Under the pieces are notes generated by a model. The model ran no database searches, was not told the origin of the DNA, and was given only the letters and a program-made list of their open reading frames with translations. Positions 8,018 to 16,200 of a stretch of 35,273 nt of DNA are shown here, piece after piece (the stretch's first letter is position 1; each line of letters opens with the position of its first letter). Source of the stretch: Desulfobulbaceae bacterium UBA5611 (GTDB taxonomy: Bacteria > Desulfobacterota > Desulfobulbia > Desulfobulbales > Desulfocapsaceae); assembly GCA_002424635.1 (NCBI GenBank), contig DIKT01000067.1, positions 22,720-57,992 of the forward strand, read 5' to 3'. Made by a program: the position numbers and the translations under genes.

Positions 8018-9658
8018 TTGCTGAACACACTGTTTGCCATTCCTTCCCTGCTCTGCCTCCTCATTTTCTACCCTGGAATCAGTCTTGCCAGCACCGCTGA
8101 ACAGTTGAATCTTGTTTTGTATGATCAACTGGAGCAATTCACTGCTGATTTCTCTGATTCTCCGAACAATAACAGGCTTCATAACATGCAACGCTGGCTC
8201 TCTCTTGTTTATGGCCAAACGGGTTTACAGCCACTGTGGGTCAACATAGATGGTCCTGCCGAAAAAGCGGCAATATTGTTGTCGGTTATAAAAAATGCCA
8301 CAATAGAAGGTCTGGATCCGGAGCAATATTATATAAGCCGGCTCACCTCTCTGTGGAATGATAAAACTCCTGAGGCCCTGATTGAGCTCGACACCTTACT
8401 GACTCTTGCTTTTATCAATTATACTTACGATATCGGTGGTGGACGCTCCAAATTCACATTCAATTCACCCGCTGCCTTGAAAGAGAAAAAGATAGCCGCC
8501 TATGACGCTCTGAAGCTTATTCAAACAGCCCTTGCTGCTCCAGATCTTAATTTATTTATGAATAACCTGCTGCCGACTCATAGATATTATACCAATCTGC
8601 GGGCCGCTTTACCTCATTATCAGGATATGGCTGCAGCTGGCGGTTGGCCTTCGATCGCTTCCGGCAAGTCCATACATCCAGGTGAAAACGATTCCAGAAT
8701 CCCGACCATAAAGAACCGATTACAGATTGAGGGATTTCTCCAAGCCGCCACAACAGATACCACCACTTATGATGAGCTGCTGGCGCAGGCCGTAATAAAT
8801 TTTCAGCTTCGCCATGGTCTCACCGGCGATGGAGTGATAGGCACAGCAACTATTGCTGCCATGAATATCACCGCCCAGCAGAAAGTCCGACAGATTCTGA
8901 TCAATCTTGAACGCTGGCGCGGCAAGGACCATGATCTTGGTCAAAAATACGTGCTGGTAGATATTGCCGGTTTTCACCTCGAAGGCATAACTGATAATCA
9001 GGTTATCCTCGACATGCCGGTTATTATAGGCACTGTTCTCAACAAAACACCGGTATTCAGCGACCTGATTCAATATATGGAGATAAATCCTTTCTGGAAT
9101 ATCCCCCCCAGTATTGCCCGTAACGAAATACTGGAAGAGGTCAAAAAGGATAACAACTATCTAAATTCGAGTAATATTCGAGTGTTCAGTGACTGGAGCC
9201 ACGAGGCATCAGAAATAAATCCTTTATCTATTGACTGGAATAAGATAAATCCACAACAGATGAGCCGGTTCAAGTTAAGACAGGAACCCGGCAAAAAAAA
9301 TGCTCTGGGCTCCATCAAATTTGTATTTCCCAACAGCTCCAGTGTTTATATGCATGACACCCCTTCTCAGGCTAATTTTAAACATGCCAAGCGGGCCTTC
9401 AGCCACGGTTGCATTCGCCTGCAACAACCGGTTAAATTAGCTGATTTTCTCATGAATAATAGGCACAATGATTGGAGCCAGGAGCGCTTCCATGAAATTA
9501 TAAATTCTGGTAAAAGAACCATTATCCGTTTACCGGAACCGCTGCCGGTACATATCACCTACCAGACCGTCAAAAGCGATCAGCAAGGCTTGGCTTCTTT
9601 TCATACTGACATTTATGATCAGGACCGGCAGCTTGAGCAAATACTTTTTAAAGAATAG
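8018..9658 (+). CDS. Murein L,D-transpeptidase, YcbB/LdtD type
   Basis: This periplasmic enzyme makes 3-3 cross-links in peptidoglycan. The 546-residue protein begins with a Sec signal (MLNTLFAIPSLLCLLIFYPG, cleavage likely after SLA). It continues with an L,D-transpeptidase scaffold region (about 30-200), a peptidoglycan-binding fold near 225-285 (FQLRHGLTGDGVIGTATIAAMN), and the YkuD catalytic domain from about 310. The catalytic motif SHGCIRL carries Cys465, with a conserved MHDTP upstream. The start is TTG at 8018, chosen because it gives a complete signal peptide and follows AAAGG at seven bases. The next gene is a MepK-type endopeptidase, the same order as ycbB-ycbK in E. coli, so the pair makes and cuts related bonds. 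Confidence 0.92.
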   Translation: MLNTLFAIPSLLCLLIFYPGISLASTAEQLNLVLYDQLEQFTADFSDSPNNNRLHNMQRWLSLVYGQTGLQPLWVNIDGPAEKAAILLSVIKNATIEGLDPEQYYISRLTSLWNDKTPEALIELDTLLTLAFINYTYDIGGGRSKFTFNSPAALKEKKIAAYDALKLIQTALAAPDLNLFMNNLLPTHRYYTNLRAALPHYQDMAAAGGWPSIASGKSIHPGENDSRIPTIKNRLQIEGFLQAATTDTTTYDELLAQAVINFQLRHGLTGDGVIGTATIAAMNITAQQKVRQILINLERWRGKDHDLGQKYVLVDIAGFHLEGITDNQVILDMPVIIGTVLNKTPVFSDLIQYMEINPFWNIPPSIARNEILEEVKKDNNYLNSSNIRVFSDWSHEASEINPLSIDWNKINPQQMSRFKLRQEPGKKNALGSIKFVFPNSSSVYMHDTPSQANFKHAKRAFSHGCIRLQQPVKLADFLMNNRHNDWSQERFHEIINSGKRTIIRLPEPLPVHITYQTVKSDQQGLASFHTDIYDQDRQLEQILFKE

Positions 9659-9681
9659 GACGTTTACACAAGGAAAAATCA

Positions 9682-10212
9682 ATGAATAGACGAAACTTTT
9701 TGTCCCGAGCTCTGGCTATGGCCCCCGTTTTTCTGCTCTCGTCACCCACGGCCTTATTGGCCCGCTTGGAAAAGAGGAGCCTGTCCTTTTACCATACTCA
9801 TACTTTAAAAAAATTATCTCTCGTCTATTTCCAGAATGGCCACTATATCCCTAACGCCTTGAGCAGAATAAACCATTTCCTGAAAGACTTCCGGACAGGA
9901 GATATTCATTCCATAGATCCTACCCTCCTCGACATTCTTTATGACTTGCGGCAGGCTGTTGGTTCCGAGGAATCTTTTGAGGTAATCTCAGGATATCGAT
10001 CACCTCAGACCAACACCATGCTCAAAGGCAAAAGCGGCGGTGTTGCCAGCCACAGCCTGCATATGAGCGGCAAGGCCATAGATGTCCGCCTGCCTTCGGT
10101 TAATACCGGTCGTTTGCACCGTATTGCAATGGCATTCCAACGGGGCGGGGTCGGCTATTATCCGCAATCTGATTTTATTCATATGGACACAGGTCATGTC
10201 CGCACCTGGTAG
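9682..10212 (+). CDS. mepK: Murein endopeptidase MepK-like (DUF882, M15-type zinc peptidase) with Tat signal
   Basis: The protein has 176 residues, close to E. coli YcbK/MepK (182), which hydrolyses 3-3 and 4-3 cross-links. It opens with a twin-arginine signal (NRRNFLSRALAMAP, then a hydrophobic stretch ending in ALLA). The zinc ligands are His127 and Asp134 in HMSGKAID and His167 in FIHMDTG. The SGYRSPQTN motif sits at 103-111. The gene follows the L,D-transpeptidase after 23 bases, so both are likely in one operon. The Tat signal is notable because the tatC about 1.8 kb away is frameshifted in this sequence; export would need a working TatC. The GIY-YIG gene begins 31 bases later. Confidence 0.92.
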   Translation: MNRRNFLSRALAMAPVFLLSSPTALLARLEKRSLSFYHTHTLKKLSLVYFQNGHYIPNALSRINHFLKDFRTGDIHSIDPTLLDILYDLRQAVGSEESFEVISGYRSPQTNTMLKGKSGGVASHSLHMSGKAIDVRLPSVNTGRLHRIAMAFQRGGVGYYPQSDFIHMDTGHVRTW

Positions 10213-10243
10213 CAGTCTCATTGTTAGTAATAATGGGTTAGCT

Positions 10244-10510
10244 ATGACGTCCTGGTATGTCTATATAGTGCGCTGTAATGACAATAGTCTATATACCGGG
10301 ATTACCACAGACATGACCAGACGGATCAGTGAACATAACTGCGGGCCAAAGGGGGCGCGCTATACCAGATCGCGCAGACCGGTAGCTCTCGTCTATTGCG
10401 AGCCAGCCGTCTCCCGATCTGCTGCTACCTGCCGGGAGTCTTATATCAAAAAACTCAAGATCAGCGGAAAGTGCCAACTGATAAAGCATAGAGGACAAAG
10501 GGCACAATGA
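10244..10510 (+). CDS. GIY-YIG domain protein, YhbQ/UPF0213 type
   Basis: This is an 88-residue single-domain protein. The GIY-YIG signature is visible as YVYIVRC (5-11) and YTGIT (17-21), followed by DMTRRISEHN and the family's GARYTRSRRPVALVY block. Small proteins of this group are structure-selective nucleases in some cases, but their cellular role is not well defined. The frame is open further upstream, overlapping the mepK gene, but the domain begins right after the ATG at 10244, so that start is chosen. The end overlaps the next gene by four bases (ATGA), so it is translationally coupled to the NtrC-family regulator. Confidence 0.9.
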   Translation: MTSWYVYIVRCNDNSLYTGITTDMTRRISEHNCGPKGARYTRSRRPVALVYCEPAVSRSAATCRESYIKKLKISGKCQLIKHRGQRAQ

Positions 10511-11886
10511 CATCTATCCTCGTTGTTGATGATGAACGGAGCATGCGGGATTTTCTGATGATCCTGCTGGAAAAAGAAGGTTATCAGGTCCAAACGGTAG
10601 ATAATGGCACCGCCGCCCTGCACTGCCTGGAAAACACAGGCTTCGATCTTGTCATCAGTGATATCCGCATGCCCGGCATCGGTGGCCTGGATCTCCTGCA
10701 CAATATCAAGGGCAGCTATCCGCATCTGCCCGTGATCCTGATCACGGCCTTTGTCTCTCCGGATGATGCCGTCTCCGCCATGAAAGACGGGGCCTTTGAT
10801 TATATCAGTAAACCGTTCAATCTGGCCGAGATCAAGAGCATCATCCGCTCCGCCACCTCTCGCATCAAAACCGAAGCCCCTGGCCTGTCAGCGGCCGACG
10901 GCTTTCCTGGTATTATCGGCAAGAGTCAGGAGATGATCAAAATCTTTGATCTGATCCAGCGTGTCGGCCCGACACCCGCCAATGTTATTATCTATGGCGA
11001 ATCAGGAACCGGTAAAGAACTTGTGGCCCAGGCCATCCATCAGCACAGCAAAGTGGCCGGCCAGCCCTTTGTACCGATCACCTGCAGCGCTATTCCTGAA
11101 GATCTGATGGAGAGTGAGCTCTTCGGCCATGTCAAGGGCGCCTTCACCGGGGCCATCAATGATAAAGCCGGTCTTTTTCAACTGGCTAATAATGGCACGG
11201 CTTTTCTGGATGAAATCGGCGAACTGACTCCTATCATCCAGACCAAGCTGCTCAGAGTTCTGCAGGAAAGGGAGATAAAGCCGGTGGGCTCTACCAGAAT
11301 TGAACGGGTTAATGTCCGGATTATCGCGGCCACCAACCGGGTCCTGGAAGAGGAAATTATCGCCGGCCGCTTCCGCGAAGACCTGTTCTATCGCCTGGCC
11401 GTAGTGCCCATTCGTATGCCTCCTTTACGGGAACGGAAGGGTGACGTGCCCCTCCTGGTAAACCATTTCCTGCACAAGCATTCAAAATTACTAGGCAAAG
11501 AGGTCCAGGAAATCTCCTCTTATGGTTTACAGGTCCTGATGGATTATGATTTCCCCGGTAATGTCCGTGAATTAGAGAACATTATTGAAAGGGGGGTAGC
11601 CCTGGAAAATTCCAACATAATCCTGCCGGAAAGCCTGACCCTGTCCTCGTACCGCTCTGAACAGAGGAATAAAAGCGAGACCGAGCCTCTATTTCAGGCG
11701 GTCGCCAATAAGGAAGAATTGTTTGAGCGGGGTCTGGAAGAAGTTATTAACGACCTGGAAAAAAGAATTATCTATTTTGCCCTGGAAAAAAGCAACCACT
11801 CCAAGATGCGGGCCGCCGAATTACTGCATATCAGTTTTCGTTCATTACGCTATAAAATCAAAAAATATGGCATTGAAGATAACTAG
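10507..11886 (+). CDS. Sigma-54-dependent response regulator, NtrC family (PilR-like)
   Basis: The protein has 459 residues: a receiver domain (1-120) with phosphoacceptor Asp52 in ISDIRMPG, an AAA+ sigma-54 interaction domain (about 135-370) and a C-terminal Fis-type helix-turn-helix (about 418-457, MRAAELLHISFRSLRYKIKK). The Walker A motif GESGTGKE is at 164-171, the sigma-54-contacting GAFTGA loop at 211-216 and DEIGEL follows as Walker B. All functional residues appear intact. The gene lies 41 bases before a membrane sensor kinase of PilS type, so the pair resembles PilS/PilR, though in reverse order compared with Pseudomonas. PilR controls type IV pilin in that system. No pilus genes are in the window, so the regulon is unknown. 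Confidence 0.93.
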   Translation: MTSILVVDDERSMRDFLMILLEKEGYQVQTVDNGTAALHCLENTGFDLVISDIRMPGIGGLDLLHNIKGSYPHLPVILITAFVSPDDAVSAMKDGAFDYISKPFNLAEIKSIIRSATSRIKTEAPGLSAADGFPGIIGKSQEMIKIFDLIQRVGPTPANVIIYGESGTGKELVAQAIHQHSKVAGQPFVPITCSAIPEDLMESELFGHVKGAFTGAINDKAGLFQLANNGTAFLDEIGELTPIIQTKLLRVLQEREIKPVGSTRIERVNVRIIAATNRVLEEEIIAGRFREDLFYRLAVVPIRMPPLRERKGDVPLLVNHFLHKHSKLLGKEVQEISSYGLQVLMDYDFPGNVRELENIIERGVALENSNIILPESLTLSSYRSEQRNKSETEPLFQAVANKEELFERGLEEVINDLEKRIIYFALEKSNHSKMRAAELLHISFRSLRYKIKKYGIEDN

Positions 11887-11927
11887 TCTTCAAATATTTA
11901 TTTGAAGACCTCACCTGAGCAGGCATC

Positions 11928-13643
11928 ATGGATTTCAAGACTGTCAATAACCGGATCCGCCAAACTGGAAGAGCACCGGACAAATTAGTGAAAGACCAGC
12001 TGCTGTGGATGCTCTTACTGCGCGTCATTCTCTACAGCCTGCTTCTGGGAATCAGTGTTTTTCTGCAAAGCGACCAGCTGGAGATTATTCTTCCGCCCTA
12101 TTACTGGCTTCTGGTCTATATTGGCTGGATTTATCTTTTAACCATCGGCTCTGCCTTTTTTCTGCTGGCCAGTAAAAAAAATCTCCACCGCTTTGCTCTC
12201 CTCCAGAATCAACTTGATATTTTCCTGGTCACATTTCTGGTCTATGCTACCGGCTCTTCGCATTCCGTATTTTCTCCCTTGTATTTTTTCCCCCTTATTG
12301 CCGGGGGACTGCTTCTTCCTGGGAAGGGTGGCCTAGTAGCGGCGGCGGCGGCAAGCCTGCAATACGGTCTTGTCCTTAGCCTTGAGCAGATGAGAATTTA
12401 TCCTGCCTTTCTCAACCGCTATGATTTTTTTCAAGAGCAGAATCTGTTTACCAGCATCAACCAGTTTGCCGTCTTGGGATTAACCTTTTTTTTGGCCGCT
12501 ATCCTGAGTGCTATCTTTGCCCGCCGACTGCTGACGACCGAGGCCGCCCTTTCGGATACAGTCCGCAGCTTTGACAGCCTGTCCCTTCTTTACAAGCAGA
12601 TCTTTGATGATATCGCCACCGGCATTATGACCATTAATGACCAGAACAAGATTATTTCAGCCAATAATGCTATCGGCCGCATTACCGGTTTTTCACCAGC
12701 CAGTCTTCCCGGCCAATTACTAGATAATGTTTTTCCAACCCTGGATTGTAACAAAAAAGGCTCACGCCTGACGGCTGATCTGGTTCGTCAGGATGGTGTA
12801 AAAATTATAGTGGGCTACTCTTGCGCCCGGCTTACACTTTCAGCAGAGCCAACATCAAAGGAACATGCAGTTAGTCAGTGCCAGAATTGCAACATCCTGA
12901 CTCTTCAGGATATCAGCGAAATAGAACGACTGGAACAGCAGATGCGCCAGGCCGAAAAACTGGCCGCTATCGGCAGGATCAGTGCCGGCATCGCCCATGA
13001 TTTCAGAAATCCGCTCACGGCCATCTCCGGCTCGGCCCAGATCCTGGCCCAGGAATTTTCCCACCCTGATTCCCCGGAGCAAAAAACCAACCGGGCATTG
13101 ATCAATATCATCCTCCGTGAATCAAACCGGCTGACCCATACTATCTCTGATTTTCTTAAATTTGCGAAACCGGAAACTACAGAACGTGAATGGTTTTCCC
13201 TGCAAAAATGCCTGGATGAAGTTATGCAGGTCTGCCAGGCTGATCCCTTATGGCCAGCCAGCTGTAACCTCCAGATCGCCATAGAGCCTAGCCTGTCATT
13301 GTGGGCCGACCAGCACCAGATCTTCACGGTTCTCAGTCAGCTGATTCACAACGCCCTGCCCTTCTGCCCACCAGGCAGAGAGCAGATCAAGATAGAAGCG
13401 GACGAGCGGAATAGTGCCGAAAATCAGGCGGAGATCATCTTACAGGTTAGTGATAACGGCACAGGCATTGAAGAAGAATACCTGGAGAAAATCTTTGAGC
13501 CTTTTTTTACCAGACGCGTCGATGGAACCGGGCTTGGCCTGGCGATCGTCAAACAGATCGTTTTAGCCCATCACGGCAGCATTAATGCTGGCCGGGCGGA
13601 ACTCGGCGGGGCCTTGTTCACCATCCACCTGCCGCTACCTTAA
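11928..13643 (+). CDS. Membrane sensor histidine kinase, PilS/NtrB-like
   Basis: This 571-residue protein has about six hydrophobic segments in its first 200 residues, a PAS domain (about 220-330), then HisKA and HATPase domains. The phosphoacceptor is His357 in IAHDFRNPL. The N box is LIHNALPFC, the G1 box is DNGTGI and the G2 box is GTGLGLAI. The architecture, multi-pass membrane input with a PAS domain, matches PilS. A short Cys pair (CQNC) lies after the PAS domain, just before the HisKA domain, which could bind a metal or be redox-sensitive; this is speculative. The gene follows the response regulator and most likely forms its cognate pair. SurE follows 36 bases later. Confidence 0.92.
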   Translation: MDFKTVNNRIRQTGRAPDKLVKDQLLWMLLLRVILYSLLLGISVFLQSDQLEIILPPYYWLLVYIGWIYLLTIGSAFFLLASKKNLHRFALLQNQLDIFLVTFLVYATGSSHSVFSPLYFFPLIAGGLLLPGKGGLVAAAAASLQYGLVLSLEQMRIYPAFLNRYDFFQEQNLFTSINQFAVLGLTFFLAAILSAIFARRLLTTEAALSDTVRSFDSLSLLYKQIFDDIATGIMTINDQNKIISANNAIGRITGFSPASLPGQLLDNVFPTLDCNKKGSRLTADLVRQDGVKIIVGYSCARLTLSAEPTSKEHAVSQCQNCNILTLQDISEIERLEQQMRQAEKLAAIGRISAGIAHDFRNPLTAISGSAQILAQEFSHPDSPEQKTNRALINIILRESNRLTHTISDFLKFAKPETTEREWFSLQKCLDEVMQVCQADPLWPASCNLQIAIEPSLSLWADQHQIFTVLSQLIHNALPFCPPGREQIKIEADERNSAENQAEIILQVSDNGTGIEEEYLEKIFEPFFTRRVDGTGLGLAIVKQIVLAHHGSINAGRAELGGALFTIHLPLP

Positions 13644-13679
13644 TTAATTTCTCAATTAACAGGAAAGGCCTTTAAAAGT

Positions 13680-14477
13680 ATGTCGCTTATCTTCATTACC
13701 AATGATGATGGAATACATAGCCCTGGTCTGCAGGCTCTCATCTCGGCACTTCGTCCTCTGGCTCATTGTGTGGTGGTGGCACCGGATCGGGACAATTCGG
13801 CAGTCTCACACTCGCTGACCATGAATCGTCCTGTAAAGGTGACCAAGCTTCAGGATGATTTCTACTCTCTGGACGGCACCCCTACAGATTGTGTGGCCAT
13901 CGGCTTAAAGAAAATTCTGCAGCATCCCCCGGATCTTCTGGTCTCAGGAATCAACCCCGGCCCCAACCTTGGTGATGACATTGCCTACTCAGGCACGGTG
14001 TCGGCAGCAGTGGAAGGCACCATGTATGGCATTCCCTCCCTGGCGGTCTCACTGGCCGGGGATCAACCGTATGATTTCACTATTGCCGGACAAGTGGCCG
14101 CCTGGCTGGCCGGCATCATCTTGAAACAGGGCCTACCGGATAACACCCTTCTTAATGCTAATATCCCGGCAATTGAGACCATACTCGGAGTGAAAGTTAC
14201 CCGCCAGGGACGAAGATTGTGGGCCGATGCCATTCAGGAGACCTTTGATCCCTGGGGACGCAAACATTATTGGATCGGAGGCGGCACACCTCATCTGGAT
14301 CCCGGTGAGGATACCGATGCCAACGCCATCAGCGCCGGTTATATCTCGGTCACGCCGATTCATCTTGATCTGACCAATCACGCCGGACTGGCTTATCTGA
14401 AAAATAATTGCGCTTTGGAACAACAGAATAATGAAGAAGGGCGGAGCTGGTCACCAGACCGTTACAAGAATGAATGA
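13680..14477 (+). CDS. surE: 5'/3'-nucleotidase SurE
   Basis: SurE removes phosphate from nucleoside 5'- or 3'-monophosphates and needs a divalent metal. The 265-residue protein carries the full active site: TNDDG with Asp9 and Asp10, DRDNSAVSHS with Ser40, and SGINPGPN with Asn92. GTPTDC and YSGTVSAAVEG are also typical. The start ATG at 13680 follows AGGAAAGG at a normal distance. It is the last gene of the plus-strand run and is separated from the convergent rubrerythrin gene by a strong inverted repeat. Confidence 0.96.
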   Translation: MSLIFITNDDGIHSPGLQALISALRPLAHCVVVAPDRDNSAVSHSLTMNRPVKVTKLQDDFYSLDGTPTDCVAIGLKKILQHPPDLLVSGINPGPNLGDDIAYSGTVSAAVEGTMYGIPSLAVSLAGDQPYDFTIAGQVAAWLAGIILKQGLPDNTLLNANIPAIETILGVKVTRQGRRLWADAIQETFDPWGRKHYWIGGGTPHLDPGEDTDANAISAGYISVTPIHLDLTNHAGLAYLKNNCALEQQNNEEGRSWSPDRYKNE

Positions 14478-14486
14478 ATATTTGAC

Positions 14487-14533
14487 TGTTCACCTGTTTG
14501 CAAAGTGTATATAAACCTGAAAACAGGTGAACA
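14487..14533. terminator. Bidirectional terminator-like hairpin between surE and the rubrerythrin gene
   Basis: TGTTCACCTGTTT (14487-14499) and AAACAGGTGAACA (14521-14533) form a perfect 13-base stem with a 21-base loop. The position between two convergent genes fits a shared terminator. There is no long T-run on either side, so termination strength is uncertain. Confidence 0.6.
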
Positions 14534-14556
14534 ATATGATTGCTGCTATGTCAGAA

Positions 14557-15057
14557 CTAAGCGACTTGCTCAAAGATATGACTTTTAGCCCCGCAGATAG
14601 GGCATTTTTCCGGAGGGGCGGTCAGTTCAATATGGCCGCAGACCGGACAGAGATAAAAGCCGGTCACTTCCAGATCTATTCCTTTTTGCACGGCCTCCAG
14701 GGCCTGGCGGTATAATTCGGCATGCACGGCTTCGGCTTTGACCGCAAATTTAAACATGACCTTGGCCTTGTGGCTCTCGGCCTCGGCCTGGGCCACCATG
14801 GGCGGGTACATATCCTGAAATTCATGGGTCTCACCATTGATGGCCTCTTGTAGATTGTCAGCGGTGGAACTGACCTTGTCCAGGGCCTTCAAATGTCCTT
14901 CAGCATGAATGCGCTCGGCCTCGGCCGTGGTCCGGAATAATCTAGCAATATTGACGAACCCTTCCTTTTCCGCCTTTTTGGCAAAGGCCCGGTATTTCTG
15001 ATTGGCCTGGCTCTCACCGGCAAAAGCAGTCATAAGATTTTCTGTAGTTGATGGCAT
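14557..15057 (-). CDS. Rubrerythrin
   Basis: Rubrerythrin is a non-haem iron peroxidase that protects anaerobes from hydrogen peroxide. The 166-residue protein has the ferritin-like diiron domain with FAGESQANQKY, AEAERIHAEGH and AVKAEAVHAELY (the iron-binding Glu and His residues), then a C-terminal rubredoxin-like site with two Cys pairs, CPVCG and CPICG (about 137-154). The start ATG at 15057 follows AGGAG about seven bases upstream. A thioredoxin-reductase-like flavoprotein gene lies about 50 bases upstream on the same strand and may supply electrons. Confidence 0.95.
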   Translation of the reverse strand: MPSTTENLMTAFAGESQANQKYRAFAKKAEKEGFVNIARLFRTTAEAERIHAEGHLKALDKVSSTADNLQEAINGETHEFQDMYPPMVAQAEAESHKAKVMFKFAVKAEAVHAELYRQALEAVQKGIDLEVTGFYLCPVCGHIELTAPPEKCPICGAKSHIFEQVA

Positions 15058-15106
15058 AAGAATTCTCCTAAAATTATTTTTTTATATTGAACTACAAGAG
15101 AAAAAA

Positions 15107-16024
15107 CTACTGGCTGCCGGCTTTCTGTTTCCGGGCAAAACCCGCTGCTTCCATACCGGCGACACAACCCTCGCCCACGGCCTTGGCCATCTGATAAGGA
15201 TGACCGGTGATATCTCCAGCCGCATAGACCCCGGCGATATTGGTCTCGGCCAGTTTATTGGTGACAATATGAGTCATGGTCTCCATATCCAGCTGCACCC
15301 CTATTTCCAGGGCCAGCTCCATGGCCCCTTTGGCGCCCAGTTCAATAAAAACACCATCGACGGTTACTTCTTTGCCGTCTTCCAGAAGAATCGACTGCAC
15401 AGCCTGATCGCCTCGAATCTCCTTGATCCAGGTCCCTGCCAAATGTTCAACGGTCGAACTGTGCAGCTTGTTCAGCAGTTCGGCTGAGGCCACTAAATCC
15501 TGACTCACCAGATAAACCTTGGAGGCGTAACCGGTCAGGGTCAGGGCTCCATCAATAGCAGCACTGGCATTACCAATGACAGCAACCGTTGCCTTTCGAT
15601 AAAAGTTGGCGTCACAATCGACACAGTAGGATACGCCACGACCTGAAAATTCTTTTTCTCCAGGCACCTTCAGTTTTTTTCTGGCCGTACCCGTGGCAAA
15701 GATAAGAGCATGACTGCTGATGATTGTGCCGCTTTCCAGGGCCAGGGAAAATAGATCTTCCTGCTGCTGGATCTTTAAGACATCAGCCTCCATCAGCTCG
15801 GCACCAAAGCCTCTGACCTGGCTCATCCCTGCTTCCAATAACTCTTTACCTGTTTTCACCCCTTCCATGCAGGCATAGTTTTCTACATGGGCTGAATAGA
15901 GGGAACTGCGATTAATGCGACCCAGCAGCAAAACCCTGCTTTTTTTGCGCACCGCATGGATCGCCGCTTGAATCCCGGCCGGCCCAGCGCCAATAATCAC
16001 CACATCATAGACAAGATCATCCAT
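15107..16024 (-). CDS. Thioredoxin-reductase-like FAD/NAD(P) oxidoreductase
   Basis: The protein has 305 residues from the ATG at 16024, chosen because a GGAG ribosome-binding site lies six bases upstream and the FAD-binding GAGPAG begins at residue 12; a longer open frame upstream has no such support. Domains are an FAD fold, a central NAD(P) fold (VAVIGNASAAIDG) and a C-terminal FAD closing motif (AAGDITGHPYQ). The redox-active pair is Cys134/Cys137 in CVDCD, in place of the CATC of standard TrxB. No thioredoxin gene is adjacent. The gene directly precedes rubrerythrin, so it could reduce rubrerythrin, a rubredoxin or a thioredoxin-like partner; that is inference. Its promoter would lie in the divergent region 16025-16200. 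Confidence 0.88.
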   Translation of the reverse strand: MDDLVYDVVIIGAGPAGIQAAIHAVRKKSRVLLLGRINRSSLYSAHVENYACMEGVKTGKELLEAGMSQVRGFGAELMEADVLKIQQQEDLFSLALESGTIISSHALIFATGTARKKLKVPGEKEFSGRGVSYCVDCDANFYRKATVAVIGNASAAIDGALTLTGYASKVYLVSQDLVASAELLNKLHSSTVEHLAGTWIKEIRGDQAVQSILLEDGKEVTVDGVFIELGAKGAMELALEIGVQLDMETMTHIVTNKLAETNIAGVYAAGDITGHPYQMAKAVGEGCVAGMEAAGFARKQKAGSQ

Positions 16025-16164
16025 TCGTATCTCCTGAAACCAGTTTTCTCTTAGCAACAATACCGGTTTTTCTGTAACAACCAGCATTCTCCTTGAATTA
16101 TTCAGCAATATATCCTAAATATACATATTTTCAGCCTGCTCATTTTACGGAAAATTAACTGTGT

Positions 16165-16170
16165 TATAAT
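16165..16170 (+). promoter_or_regulatory. Candidate -10 element for the ketoacyl synthase cluster
   Basis: A perfect TATAAT lies 31 bases upstream of the ketoacyl synthase ATG. The -35 is poor (TTTACG-like near 16144). Transcription would start near 16177. No clear Shine-Dalgarno precedes the ATG, so the start may be translated weakly. Confidence 0.4.
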
Positions 16171-16200
16171 AAGCCCACTTCCATTCGTCAACCAGCCATC

